DNA of 64,000 bases from CAZMUD01 sp964569715 (GTDB lineage Bacteria; Chloroflexota; Dehalococcoidia; Dehalococcoidales; UBA2162), in assembly GCA_964569715.1 (NCBI GenBank), contig CAZMUD010000001.1, forward strand, positions 1 through 64,000. The letters are read 5' to 3'. How positions within the stretch are numbered: the first letter of the stretch is position 1; each line of letters opens with the position of its first letter. Made by a program: the position numbers and the translations under genes. Below, one piece after another: positions 25,792-34,493 of the stretch. A model generated the notes under the pieces. That model was not told where the DNA came from. It did no database searches and worked only from the letters and a program-made list of their open reading frames with translations.

Positions 25792-26343
25792 CTAGTTACC
25801 GAGCTTGACGGCCGTGCCGTAGGCCAAAAGCTCAGCGGCAGTGCCGACGACACTGGTAGTCACGAAGCGGACGTTAATGACGGCGTCAGCCCCCAGCTCC
25901 TCAGCCTGGGCTATCATCCGATCAGCAGCCACTTTACGGGCTCGCCCCATCATCTCCGTGTACTCAATCAGCTCACCACCAAGAACCAGTCGCATTAGAG
26001 CCGAAATGTCCCTTCCGAGCCAGATGGCAAAGATGGTATGCCCCCTGACCAAGCCCAAAGTCTCAGTGACCTCACGACCTGGGACTTCCGCAGAATTTTG
26101 AACCAACATCTGAGGCTGGGGCTCCTCGGGTGGGAGCTCTCCCCCAAGGGCCCCGCCTTTCTGCCGTTCGGCGGCCACCGTTAGCAAGATGACCAGAATA
26201 CCGCCCAAAACGCAGTAGACCGCAATCTTGAACCACAAGGGCAATCCCGGATAGTTGTAGATGTACCAAGGCACCCCGGCAAAGATGGCGGTGAAGAGCC
26301 CGAGTACGAAGACCGAGGAACCGACCAGTCGAATTATCTTCAT
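25792..26343 (-). CDS. YbjQ-family protein with N-terminal membrane segments
   Basis: From ATG 26343, which follows AAAGGAGG, the protein has 183 residues. Two N-terminal membrane helices (VGSSVFVLGLFTAIFAGV and FKIAVYCVLGGILVILL) precede a YbjQ/UPF0145 domain with VTETLGLVRGHTIF, RARKVAADRMIAQAEELGADAVINVRF and a terminal GTAV. The soluble family forms pentamers and has no firm function. An upstream start at 26418 would overlap the pseudogene and has no ribosome site. The gene is flanked on both sides by remnants of the same other gene. Confidence 0.88.
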   Translation of the reverse strand: MKIIRLVGSSVFVLGLFTAIFAGVPWYIYNYPGLPLWFKIAVYCVLGGILVILLTVAAERQKGGALGGELPPEEPQPQMLVQNSAEVPGREVTETLGLVRGHTIFAIWLGRDISALMRLVLGGELIEYTEMMGRARKVAADRMIAQAEELGADAVINVRFVTTSVVGTAAELLAYGTAVKLGN

Positions 26344-26414
26344 AGTTTCTCCTCCTTTGGCTAAGATTTCTGAATTCAGTATTGCTCCCCGAGCAAGGTT
26401 CGAACTATGTTCTA

Positions 26415-26600
26415 TCATACACCCCTCACCCTCTTCAATCCATTCAGCGCCTCGTTCTTTTCTCTAATTCCCAGTTTTGTTTTGTGGATGGCTCCGGATA
26501 GTAGCTCAATGCTCTGGTCGTGGGTTTTTCTGTCTACCGGGTAGGGGATGCCGTCCTTGCCACCGTGGGCGAATATGTTATCCAAGTCTATTATAACTAT
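26415..26600 (-). pseudogene. C-terminal remnant of a DUF763-like protein, copy B
   Basis: The frame contains DNIFAHGGKDGIPYPVDRKT, then a helix matching copy A, and ends LNGLKRVRGV before TGA 26415-26417. FAHGGKDGIPYPVDRKTYD is the kind of C-terminal signature I associate with DUF763. An in-frame stop lies just upstream of 26600 and no start is present, so only the tail survives. I see no gene in 26601-26788. Confidence 0.6.
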
Positions 26601-26788
26601 TCACCCAAGGGATTGCGAAATGCAGTGGTGACCTACTCCGTTTTGTGATGTTTTTGTGACTTCTTACCCTCATTTTGTGACACGGGTGTGAGTCGATTTC
26701 ACCAAACTACAAAGGGACCAATCGTTAATAACATTAAATGTGATACATTTATCAATCTTAAATCAAGTACTACAAAAGGATGACATAT

Positions 26789-26983
26789 ATGGTAATGTGG
26801 AAGTTAAAGAGCTGCCCTCGATGTAGGGGTGATATCTTTATTGACAAAGAGCTGGATGGCTGGCACGAGCAGTGCCTCCAGTGCGGCTACGTGCGCAACA
26901 TACCAAACACAGTCAACGTCCACCAGCACAGTGGCGATAAGGAGAAGAAGGAGTTGTCCAAGTTATCTAGCCGATACCCTTAG
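26789..26983 (+). CDS. Small zinc-ribbon protein
   Basis: From ATG 26789 the protein has 64 residues with one zinc ribbon, CPRCRGDIFID...CLQCGYVR, and a polar C-terminal tail. AAAAGGA at 26774-26780 is correctly placed for 26789; ATG 26795 is also possible. Single-ribbon proteins of this size usually bind nucleic acid or a protein partner; no closer assignment can be made. Confidence 0.65.
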   Translation: MVMWKLKSCPRCRGDIFIDKELDGWHEQCLQCGYVRNIPNTVNVHQHSGDKEKKELSKLSSRYP

Positions 26984-27018
26984 AGGCAAAGGGGAAGGGC
27001 AATAGCCTAAGACATCAA

Positions 27019-27249
27019 TTATATACTGCAGGTATCGCAGTTAGTAGCGCCACAGCTAGCGCAGGGGCTGCCCCCTACGGGAGAAGTCAGCCCACTCTCA
27101 TCCGTGGAGAAGCAAGCGAAGGTGGATAATACCCGTTCAGCGCTTTGCTGGCAGTGGGGGCAGGAAGCCGCCTCACCAGCCTGGCTTAACGGGCGTAATA
27201 GCTCAAACTTTAAATTACAATCAGAGCAAACATACTCATATATCGGCAT
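27019..27249 (-). CDS. FmdB-family zinc ribbon protein
   Basis: The 76-residue protein begins MPIYEYVCSDCNLKFELLRP and has the second pair CPHCQQ, the standard FmdB/CxxC_CxxC_SSSS regulatory-type ribbon. A C-terminal cluster, CASCGATNCDTC, could bind a further metal. The family was linked to regulation of formamidase and amidase genes; the actual role is mostly unknown. It stands alone, with a repeat element about 90 bases upstream of its start. Confidence 0.9.
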   Translation of the reverse strand: MPIYEYVCSDCNLKFELLRPLSQAGEAASCPHCQQSAERVLSTFACFSTDESGLTSPVGGSPCASCGATNCDTCSI

Positions 27250-27339
27250 TTTTCTTCTCTCCCCACCATTAGTTTAAGCAGTTTCAAGTAGTAAGTCAAG
27301 CCTGAGAGTCTTTATCAATCCAATCTTGTCGATTTATAT

Positions 27340-27527
27340 AACCCCATCCCCTGTATCCCCTTCCCCTTGATAAGGGGAAGGGGAAGATTTTGAAAAGAGG
27401 GGCTGACGCCCCTCTTAAACGCCCCTACTTATTAACTTAAAGTAAGGAGAGTTAAAGAGAGGCTTCGCCTCTCTTACATATAATTCCCCCTCCCTTTCTA
27501 AGGGAGGGGGATAAAGGGGGTGAGTTA
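27340..27527. repeat. Dispersed hairpin repeat, copy 2
   Basis: The copy runs from ACCCCATCCCC to AAGGGGGTGAGTTA. It holds hairpins CCCCTTCCCCTT/AAGGGGAAGGGG, AAGAGGGGC/GCCCCTCTT, AGAGAGGC/GCCTCTCT and CCCCCTCCCTT/AAGGGAGGGGG. It has the same termini and hairpin classes as copy 1, but the two central hairpins are in swapped order. It fills most of the 339-base gap between fmdB-like and amidohydrolase genes; I see no gene there. Confidence 0.8.
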
Positions 27528-27588
27528 CCAAATAGATATTAAAGGGGATAGGTTTCCAGACAGTCTCGGAGAGTTTAGTGACACCTCT

Positions 27589-29142
27589 TTAAGCTTCCCA
27601 GACCACCTTGCCACCAATAATAGTCATCTCAACCTTAATATCTTTTATCTGTGCCGGGGGTGTTTTAGTCGGGTCATCGCTTAGTAACACCAGGTCAGCC
27701 AGCTTGCCCGGAGCAATGGAGCCTTTTATATCCTCCTCAAAAGAGGCGTAGGCAGCATTTATGGTATACATAGCCAGTGCCTGACTGGCTGAAATGCGTT
27801 CCTCGGGTAGAAGCTGCTGCCCTGATTCAGCCTGTCTGGTGACGGCAGCATATATGCCGACTAATGGGTTATCAGGGACTATTGGTGAATCTGAGCTACC
27901 GGCAACAATCACCCCACTGTTGAGGAAAGACTTAATTCGGTATAGCCACGGCAGCCGGTCAGCCGGCACCATAGCCAAATATCTTTCGCCGCTATAATAG
28001 AGGAAGGGGGGCTGAGTAACTACCACCGCCTGAAGCCTCTTTAGTCGCTTAAGCAAGCGAGAAGAGCACTCGGAGCAGTGCTCGATGCGGTGGCGCCGTC
28101 CAGCTTGAGGGAGCTGACTATGGGCATATTCCAGAGCAATGATGGCTGCTTCCACCGTGCCTTGCTGAATGGCATGGATAGCCAGTTGAAAGCCAGCCCG
28201 GTGAACATCAAGTACCTGCTGGTTTAACTCCGGCTGGGGAGGGTAGAGCTGTCCGGTGGCCTCACTCAGTACCATCTTTACCCCACCCAGACGCAACTGA
28301 CTATCACCGGAGCCTGAAACTAAGCCCGCCTCCTGAAACTGGCTTAAAGCTTCAATACCAGACATCATATATAGCCGGCTCTTTAGCTTGCCGCTGTCCT
28401 TAAAATGGCAGAATTTCTGCCAACGGTTAAAATCATTAACCACTGTCGCATCTTGCAGAGAGGTAATCCCTTGAGACAGGTAGTGCCGATTAGCTAAGGT
28501 TATGCCATTGGTTAGCTCGGCTTCGGCTAGAGGAGGCATTACCTTTTCTCTGATATGGCCTAGCATCTCACTCCCTAATAGGAGACCGGTTGGTTCCCCG
28601 GTGTTGAGGTCTCGGTCAAAGAGCCCGCCCGGTGGCTCCGGTGTTTCCCCGGTAATACCAGCCAGGGAGAGTGCCAGACTATTGAGCACGCAGGCGTGCA
28701 GGGAACGGTGAGACAGGACTACCGGATGGTGAGGTGCTACCTCATCAATATCCCAGCGAGTCGGGTGGCGTTTCTCGGCAAGGTAAAAATCGTTATAGTC
28801 GGTGCCGGTAATCCACTGGCCTGATGGGGTATGCCGAGCCTTGCGGCTGATGACTGCCTTTATGTCACTAATAGAGCTAACTGATGACGGGCTCAGGTCA
28901 ATGCTGAGCTGCTTTCTTATAAAGGAGAAAATATGGCAATGGGCATCATTAAAACCAGGCACCACAGTTTTAGCCTGGCAGTCAATTACTCTGGCTTTGG
29001 CTCCCCTGACCGACTCCAGGCTTTCGTTACCGCCGACCAGTAAAATCTTGTCACCCTTAATTGCCACCAGCTCAGCGGTGGGTTGCCCGGGGTCTATGGT
29101 TATCACATTAGCGTTTTTCAGAATAAGGTCAGCAACTGACAT
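27589..29142 (-). CDS. YtcJ-type metal-dependent amidohydrolase
   Basis: The 517-residue protein belongs to the amidohydrolase-3/YtcJ group. It has LILKNANVITID at the N-terminus, the metal motif VVPGFNDAHCHIFSF, a mid-protein IHAIQQGTVEAAI and HRIEHCSEC block, and the C-terminal SSDSPIVPDNPLVGIYAAVTR and GSIAPGKLADLVLLSDDP. Members hydrolyse amide or formyl bonds on unknown substrates and act in the cytoplasm. It is flanked by two hairpin repeats and has no obvious operon partner. Confidence 0.92.
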   Translation of the reverse strand: MSVADLILKNANVITIDPGQPTAELVAIKGDKILLVGGNESLESVRGAKARVIDCQAKTVVPGFNDAHCHIFSFIRKQLSIDLSPSSVSSISDIKAVISRKARHTPSGQWITGTDYNDFYLAEKRHPTRWDIDEVAPHHPVVLSHRSLHACVLNSLALSLAGITGETPEPPGGLFDRDLNTGEPTGLLLGSEMLGHIREKVMPPLAEAELTNGITLANRHYLSQGITSLQDATVVNDFNRWQKFCHFKDSGKLKSRLYMMSGIEALSQFQEAGLVSGSGDSQLRLGGVKMVLSEATGQLYPPQPELNQQVLDVHRAGFQLAIHAIQQGTVEAAIIALEYAHSQLPQAGRRHRIEHCSECSSRLLKRLKRLQAVVVTQPPFLYYSGERYLAMVPADRLPWLYRIKSFLNSGVIVAGSSDSPIVPDNPLVGIYAAVTRQAESGQQLLPEERISASQALAMYTINAAYASFEEDIKGSIAPGKLADLVLLSDDPTKTPPAQIKDIKVEMTIIGGKVVWEA

Positions 29143-29158
29143 TTTAGAACTTACCTAC

Positions 29159-29240
29159 CTCACCCCCTTAATCCCCCTCTCCTTCAAAGGAGAGGGGGAA
29201 ATGATTATAGGAGAGGGGTTTCGCCCCTCTCTGACTCTCC
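29159..29240. repeat. Dispersed hairpin repeat, copy 3 (short)
   Basis: The element reads CCTCACCCCCTTAATCCCCC, then the CTCTCCTT/AAGGAGAG hairpin and GAGAGGGG-TTTC-GCCCCTCTC. It contains only one end and two hairpins of the full repeat. It lies between the start of the amidohydrolase gene and the nadE promoter. Confidence 0.75.
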
Positions 29241-29270
29241 CGCAAAGATAAATAGCCTCTTTTTAATCTT

Positions 29271-29299
29271 TTGACCAGGTAACCACAGGGTAGTATACT
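29271..29299 (+). promoter_or_regulatory. Promoter of nadE
   Basis: TTGACC (29271-29276) and TATACT (29294-29299) are separated by exactly 17 bp, giving a good housekeeping sigma promoter 22 bases before the nadE ATG. The -10 lies in a 12-bp palindrome, GTAGTATACTAC. Confidence 0.65.
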
Positions 29300-29321
29300 A
29301 CTGAGTAACCTACTCCGACAA

Positions 29322-30062
29322 ATGGAGACCAAGATGAATATGGGGGAGCGAGCCGAGAAACTGGTTTCGTGGCTGAGAGAGAGAGTATTGGCTGGCGAGT
29401 GTAAGGGGGTGGTGCTGGGCATGAGTGGTGGGGTTGATTCCTCAGTAGCGGCGGTATTATGTCAGCGTGCCTTCCCACAAAGCATGTTTGGAGTGCTTAT
29501 GCCCTGCTACAGCAGCCCGGAGGATGAGGAGCACGCCCTGGCTGTAGCCAGCAAGTTTTCTATTCCAACTAAAACGGTGGTTCTTGACAGCGTTTTTGAC
29601 ACCTTACTCAAGGTATTGCCTGAGGATAGTGCTGACCCGGCGGCTAGCCAGCCGGCTCAAGCTAACCTCAAGGTCAGGTTAAGGATGCTCACCCTTTATT
29701 ACTTCGCCAATCAGCTTAAATATATGGTGGTCGGCTCAAGCAACAGGAGTGAGCTTTCTGTAGGCTACTTTACCAAATATGGTGATGGCGGGGTAGATAT
29801 TCTGCCCTTAGGCAATCTGGTTAAAGGGCAGGTGAGTGAGCTAGCCAGCTCCCTGGGTATTCCGCAGGAAATTATAAATAAGCCTCCCTCAGCCGGCTTA
29901 CGGCCAGGACAAACCGACGAGGGTGATTTGGGGTTCAGCTATGACGAACTCGACCGCTATCTGGTTAGCGGCCAAGCATCAGATGAGGTGCGGGGGATGA
30001 TTGAGTCTATGATGGCGGCTGGTAGCCACAAGCGCTTACCACCCACAGTGCCTACCTTCTAG
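29322..30062 (+). CDS. nadE: NAD+ synthetase, ammonia-type
   Basis: The 246-residue protein has the PP-loop GMSGGVDSSVAAVLC near residue 30, VVGSSNRSELSVGYFTKYGDGG for the NaAD/ATP pocket, and GLRPGQTDEGDLGFSYDELD, all hallmarks of NadE. It lacks the glutaminase domain, so it should use free ammonia to amidate NaAD. ATG 29322 is preferred from the promoter spacing, though ATG 29334 or 29340 are possible. A repeat element begins directly at its stop codon. Confidence 0.95.
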   Translation: METKMNMGERAEKLVSWLRERVLAGECKGVVLGMSGGVDSSVAAVLCQRAFPQSMFGVLMPCYSSPEDEEHALAVASKFSIPTKTVVLDSVFDTLLKVLPEDSADPAASQPAQANLKVRLRMLTLYYFANQLKYMVVGSSNRSELSVGYFTKYGDGGVDILPLGNLVKGQVSELASSLGIPQEIINKPPSAGLRPGQTDEGDLGFSYDELDRYLVSGQASDEVRGMIESMMAAGSHKRLPPTVPTF

Positions 30063-30203
30063 GCTTCGCCTCTCTTTAACTCTCCTTTATTACCTGCCAC
30101 TTTGAAGGAGAGGGGGAAGAGGATTTGTTAAAGGGGCTTCGCCCCTTTTAATCCCCTTACTAATAATGACCTTCCCTGTTTTTGGGCTCGTTTATCAAGG
30201 GGT
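30062..30203. repeat. Dispersed hairpin repeat, copy 4 (degenerate)
   Basis: The element starts GGCTTCGCCTCTC at the nadE stop and continues with half of the CTTTGAAGGAGAGGGGG hairpin, AAAGGGGC-TTC-GCCCCTTTT, and a degenerate end, AAGGGGTCAGGTTAATAAAT. Only some arms remain paired, so it is an older or partly deleted copy. It ends about 30 bases before the recA -35 box. Confidence 0.65.
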
Positions 30204-30232
30204 CAGGTTAATAAATACTCTCATTTTTTTTC

Positions 30233-30261
30233 TTGCTTTAGCCAGTTCCCTGTGTTATTAT
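30233..30261 (+). promoter_or_regulatory. Promoter of recA
   Basis: TTGCTT (30233-30238), a 17-bp spacer and TATTAT (30256-30261) with an extended TGT in front form a strong candidate. Transcription would start near 30268, leaving a leader of about nine bases before ATG 30277. I saw no LexA-type palindrome over it. Confidence 0.6.
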
Positions 30262-30276
30262 TTAGTTGAGGCGAAT

Positions 30277-31290
30277 ATGACCACGGAGAAAGGGAAAGCG
30301 CTAGAGCTAGCCATTGGCCAGATCGAAAAGCGATTTGGCAAAGGCTCAATCATGAAGCTGGGAGAATCGACCGCCATGTCCCCGGTGGAGGTTATCCCCA
30401 GTGGTTCAATGTCACTAGACCTAGCCTTAGGAGTAGGGGGTATTCCCAGAGGGCGGATTACAGAAATATTTGGCCCCGAGGCATCAGGGAAGACTACGTT
30501 GGGTCAGCATATAATTGCTTCAGCACAGAAGCAGGGAGGTATAGCTGCCTATATTGATGTAGAGCATGCCCTAGACCCCACCTATGCTAGCCATTGCGGG
30601 GTCAATGTTGACGACATGCTCATCTCCCAACCAGATGCCGGGGAGCAGGCCCTGGAGATTACCGAGGCGCTGGTCAGGAGCGGGGCGGTTGATGTAATAG
30701 TAATAGATAGTGTAGCCGCCCTAGTACCCCGGGCCGAAATTGAGGGGGAGATGGGGGATACCCATGTTGCCTTACAAGCCCGCCTAATGTCACAAGCCCT
30801 GAGAAAGCTGGCTGCCGCTATCGGTAAAACGGGAACAGCAGTGGTATTCATCAACCAGTTAAGAGAAAAGGTCGGCATTATCTTTGGTAATCCTGAAGTG
30901 ACACCAGGTGGTAGAGCTCTAAAGTTCTATAGTTCGGTCAGGATAGACCTAAGGCGTGTCGATACTATCAAGCGGGAAAACGAGGCAATAGGCAGTCATG
31001 TCAGGGCCAGAGTAGTTAAAAATAAGGTTGCGCCTCCCTTTAGAAGTGCTGAGTTTGACATCATGTTTGACCATGGGATAAGTCTGGAGGGTGACCTCCT
31101 TGACCTTAGTGTAGAGCTGGGGCTAGTGAGTAAGTCTGGCGCCTTTTTCTCCTATGGTGACATTCGCCTAGGGCAAGGCAGGGAGAATGCCAAGCAGTAC
31201 CTGTCTCAGAATCCTGAGCTTGCCCAAGAGATTGAGCAGCGGATTAGAGCCTCAGCTATCAGCACCCATCATCTTCTGGTCAGTGAATAG
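30277..31290 (+). CDS. recA: Recombinase RecA
   Basis: From ATG 30277 the protein has 337 residues starting [20 protein letters not shown]. It has the Walker A motif [39 protein letters not shown] over loop L1, and loop L2 in [32 protein letters not shown]. It is full length and carries out strand exchange and SOS co-protease activity. A frame-extending ATG at 30166 lies in repeat sequence and encodes hydrophobic residues foreign to RecA. The recX gene follows 107 bases on. Confidence 0.98.
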   Translation: MTTEKGKALELAIGQIEKRFGKGSIMKLGESTAMSPVEVIPSGSMSLDLALGVGGIPRGRITEIFGPEASGKTTLGQHIIASAQKQGGIAAYIDVEHALDPTYASHCGVNVDDMLISQPDAGEQALEITEALVRSGAVDVIVIDSVAALVPRAEIEGEMGDTHVALQARLMSQALRKLAAAIGKTGTAVVFINQLREKVGIIFGNPEVTPGGRALKFYSSVRIDLRRVDTIKRENEAIGSHVRARVVKNKVAPPFRSAEFDIMFDHGISLEGDLLDLSVELGLVSKSGAFFSYGDIRLGQGRENAKQYLSQNPELAQEIEQRIRASAISTHHLLVSE

Positions 31291-31342
31291 AAAGTTTATG
31301 AACTGACAGATTAATAGATAACAAGTAGATAGTAGGTGCAGG

Positions 31343-31370
31343 TAAAGCTGAGGCTATAGCCTCAGCTTTA
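31343..31370. other. 28-bp perfect palindrome between recA and recX
   Basis: TAAAGCTGAGGCTA and its exact complement abut with no spacer. As RNA it would form a strong hairpin. It lacks a T-run, so it may only attenuate read-through from recA into recX or protect the recA mRNA 3' end. E. coli is known to have a weak recA-recX terminator; extending that to this site is an inference. Confidence 0.55.
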
Positions 31371-31397
31371 CGTGTTAGAAGGGGGTAGGGTAAGTTA

Positions 31398-32048
31398 ATG
31401 AGGAAGATTACTGCCCTCCGTATCGGGAGGGGTCGGGGGAAGCGGGTAAATATATTCTTAGACGGCAAATTTGCTTTCAGCCTGGAAGCTGAGGTGGCAG
31501 CCAAAGAGGGATTGCAGGTTGAGGAGGTGCTATCGGACGAGCAGATTGAGGCACTGGCTAGGTCTGACCACTTTCACCGCTGCCTTAATGCTGCTATCCA
31601 CTACCTTAGCTACCGACCCCGGAGTGAGTCTGAGCTAAGAGAGAGGCTTCGTCAGCGTGGTTTTGATGGTGATACTCAAGAGGCAGTAATAACCAGGCTA
31701 AAGGAGCAGGGATTGGTGGATGATATGGCTTTCGCTCAATTCTGGAAGGATAACCGGGAATCGTTTAGCCCTCGCAGCCAGTGGCTAACCAAGCTGGAGT
31801 TGAGGCGGAAGGGCGTGGCTAACGACATCATAGACCAGGTGGTTGATGCCATAGACAATGATGCTAGTGCCTATCGGGCAGCCCTGGGTAAAGCTCGAAG
31901 TTTACCCCAGTTTGACTATCAGAGCTTTCGTCGCCGATTAGGTGAATATCTCAAGCGACGTGGATTTAGCTACGGGGTGATACATCATACTGTGGAACGG
32001 CTGTGGCAAGAACAGGAGGGTAGCGGCGTAAAGCTGGAAAATGGATAG
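31398..32048 (+). CDS. recX: RecA regulator RecX
   Basis: The 216-residue protein has the three-helix repeat pattern of RecX: IHYLSYRPRSESELRERLRQ, then LVDDMAFAQFWKDNR and a C-terminal FRRRLGEYLKRRGFSYGVI. It also has the N-terminal beta extension (GKRVNIFLDGKFAFSL) common in Gram-positive and Chloroflexota forms. RecX binds RecA filaments and limits their growth. Its place directly after recA supports the call. Confidence 0.93.
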   Translation: MRKITALRIGRGRGKRVNIFLDGKFAFSLEAEVAAKEGLQVEEVLSDEQIEALARSDHFHRCLNAAIHYLSYRPRSESELRERLRQRGFDGDTQEAVITRLKEQGLVDDMAFAQFWKDNRESFSPRSQWLTKLELRRKGVANDIIDQVVDAIDNDASAYRAALGKARSLPQFDYQSFRRRLGEYLKRRGFSYGVIHHTVERLWQEQEGSGVKLENG

Positions 32049-32111
32049 TATTAGCTATTCATAGTCTACCCTTACTCAATAGAAAGTTACAAAGGGAAGG
32101 GGGGTGAAAAA

Positions 32112-33659
32112 ATGGGAACTGAATTCTATATCGACTATGTCGCATTAATCATGACGTTTTTCATCGGTGTGGTACTGGGAGGCACGGTTGTCTTTTTCTT
32201 CCGGCGAATGGCGATTAATCGTCAGCTTCGAGTTGCCCAGAGGAAAGCGGCTAGAACAGTGGCTGAAGCCAGACTTGAGGCCAAGAATGCGCTCAATGAG
32301 GCGAAGGAGGAGGCAGAGAAAGTCAGGTCAACAGCTGACACAGAGTATCGTGAACGGCGCGCTGAACTACAGCGTCAGGAGAACCGTCTGTCCTCCAAGA
32401 CGGAGACCTTAGAGCGCAGGTTAGAAGGTGTGGAGCAGCGTGAACGCAATCTGGCTAACAAGGAAAAGGGGATAGAGTCCATTCGCGCTGACCTTACCGA
32501 GGTTAGAGATAGGCAATTAAAGCAGCTAGAGCTGATTTCGGGTATGTCCAGTGCCGAGGCAAAGCAGGCCCTGCTTGAGAGAATAGAGGGTGAGATGGGA
32601 GAGGAAACTTCAAGGCGCCTTAGGGAGTGGGAAGATAAGTTAAAGGAGGAAGCTGATAGGAAAGCCCAGGGGATTTTGTCCCAGGCTATCCAGCGCTCCG
32701 CCTCTGAGGTGGTATCTGAGACCTCAGTGGTTAGTGTTCCTCTCCCCGGTGATGAGATGAAAGGTCGGCTTATCGGGCGAGAGGGTCGTAATATTAGAGC
32801 TCTGGAGCAGGCTACTGGCGTTGACCTAATTATTGACGATACACCTGAGGCAGTAACCCTGTCTAGCTTTGACCCGGTGCGGCGAGAAGTAGCCCGCCTG
32901 GCTTTAAATAAGCTTATCGTTGATGGCCGTATCCACCCGGCTCGTATTGAAGAGGTGGTAGATAAGGCCAAGGAGGAAGTAGACGCTACCATCTATAGTG
33001 CTGGCGAGCAGGCAGCATATGAGGTAGGGGTGCACGGACTACGTCCTGAGTTAATCAGGTTGCTTGGTCGTCTTAAGTATCGCACTAGCTATGGACAGAA
33101 TGTTTTGGCGCATAGTATTGAGGTCGCTTATCTAGCTGGCATGATTGCTTCAGAGTTGGGAGCCAATGTTGCCATAGCTAAGAAAACCGGGCTGCTTCAT
33201 GACATTGGCAAGGCAGTAGACCGCGAGGTGGAGGGCACTCACGCTGCTATCGGGGCTGACCTTGTTAAGCAATGGGATAAAACCCCTGAGGTTGTTCAAG
33301 GTATCGCTGAGCACCACTTTGAGACTACTACTACCGGTGTTTGGGGCTATATCACCTCAGCGGCTGATGCTATCAGTAGCGCCAGACCAGGAGCCAGGCG
33401 TGAGTCGTCAGAAAACTATCTGAAACGGCTAAGGGCGCTGGAGGATGTAGCCAATAGCTTCAAGGGAGTAGAGAAGTCCTTTGCTATCCAAGCTGGTCGT
33501 GAAATCCGCATTCTGGTCAAGCCGGAAGAGATTGATGACCTAGGGGCAATGAGGCTTGCCCGAGACATCGTTAAGAAGATAGAGGAAGGCCTGGAGTACC
33601 CGGGCCAAATAAAGGTTACCGTGCTCAGGGAAACAAGAGCTATAGATTATGCTAAGTAG
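32112..33659 (+). CDS. rny: Ribonuclease Y
   Basis: The 515-residue protein has an N-terminal membrane helix (about 9-31), a long coiled coil (about 40-200), a KH domain with [21 protein letters not shown], and an HD domain with [14 protein letters not shown] and [20 protein letters not shown]. The catalytic HD pair is intact. RNase Y is the membrane-bound endonuclease that starts mRNA decay in many bacteria lacking RNase E. The ymdB gene follows three bases later. Confidence 0.97.
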   Translation: MGTEFYIDYVALIMTFFIGVVLGGTVVFFFRRMAINRQLRVAQRKAARTVAEARLEAKNALNEAKEEAEKVRSTADTEYRERRAELQRQENRLSSKTETLERRLEGVEQRERNLANKEKGIESIRADLTEVRDRQLKQLELISGMSSAEAKQALLERIEGEMGEETSRRLREWEDKLKEEADRKAQGILSQAIQRSASEVVSETSVVSVPLPGDEMKGRLIGREGRNIRALEQATGVDLIIDDTPEAVTLSSFDPVRREVARLALNKLIVDGRIHPARIEEVVDKAKEEVDATIYSAGEQAAYEVGVHGLRPELIRLLGRLKYRTSYGQNVLAHSIEVAYLAGMIASELGANVAIAKKTGLLHDIGKAVDREVEGTHAAIGADLVKQWDKTPEVVQGIAEHHFETTTTGVWGYITSAADAISSARPGARRESSENYLKRLRALEDVANSFKGVEKSFAIQAGREIRILVKPEEIDDLGAMRLARDIVKKIEEGLEYPGQIKVTVLRETRAIDYAK

Positions 33660-33662
33660 GAG

Positions 33663-34493
33663 GTGTCAGCAAGGGGAAGAAGACAAGCTCTGGTGAAGTG
33701 TCTATCCCCTGCCGAAGAGCTGGTGTTAATATTAGCGGTTGGTGATATAATTGGACGGCCTGGTAGGCAAGCAGTGAACAAGCTCTTGCCTGGTCTGCGA
33801 CAGCAATACGGGCTAGACCTGGTCATTGCTAACGTTGAGAATGTTGCTGGCGGTTTAGGTGTAACGCCACCTACAGCTAGAGAGCTACTCGATGCCGGCG
33901 CTGATGTGCTGACCTCGGGAAATCACATATGGGCTCAGAAGGAGATTATTCCATACCTTGACGGTGAGATGCCTATTTTACGCCCGTTAAATTATCCCCC
34001 AGGTGTGCCTGGGAGGGGCTATCTGGTCAAAGGTCAGACTATGGTGGTTAATTTGATAGGGAGAACCTTTATGAGCAATTTCGATTGCCCGTTTAGAGCT
34101 ATGGACCAACTACTATCTGAGCTTAGCCCCAAGCCACCGGTTATTGTTGTTGATTTCCATGCCGAGGCAACATCAGAGAAGATGGCAATGGGGAGATACC
34201 TGGATGGTCGGGTCAGTGCTGTGCTCGGCACCCATACTCACGTGGGAACCATTGATACCCAGTTGCTACCTCAGGGCACCGCCTATGTTACCGATATTGG
34301 CATGACCGGTCCGGCTGACTCAATTATAGGTGACGACATCGAGGCAGTGCTTCAGCGCTTTCTGACTATAATACCCCATCGTTTATCCGTTGGGCAGGGC
34401 AAAACAATATTTAATGCGGTCTTGGTTAGGGTAGATGACAAGAGTGGTAAGGCGATGAGCATTGACCGAATCTATCAGGAGGTGGAGGAGTAG
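33663..34493 (+). CDS. YmdB-family metallophosphoesterase (TIGR00282)
   Basis: The core begins LILAVGDIIGRPGR and contains VIANVENVAGGLG, LTSGNHIWAQKE, VDFHAEATSEKMAMG and LGTHTHVGTIDTQ, the di-metal ligands of the YmdB/DR1281 family of cyclic-nucleotide phosphodiesterases. The longest frame is 276 residues from GTG 33663. The family normally starts at MxILxxGDIxG, so GTG 33723 is the likelier start, giving 256 residues. In Bacillus ymdB lies directly after rny, as here. It overlaps the next gene by one base. Confidence 0.92.
   Translation: MSARGRRQALVKCLSPAEELVLILAVGDIIGRPGRQAVNKLLPGLRQQYGLDLVIANVENVAGGLGVTPPTARELLDAGADVLTSGNHIWAQKEIIPYLDGEMPILRPLNYPPGVPGRGYLVKGQTMVVNLIGRTFMSNFDCPFRAMDQLLSELSPKPPVIVVDFHAEATSEKMAMGRYLDGRVSAVLGTHTHVGTIDTQLLPQGTAYVTDIGMTGPADSIIGDDIEAVLQRFLTIIPHRLSVGQGKTIFNAVLVRVDDKSGKAMSIDRIYQEVEE

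Noticed and set aside
30166..30276. Longer RecA start adding 37 hydrophobic residues
   Set aside because: The extension covers repeat sequence and the recA promoter, and RecA has no membrane segment.
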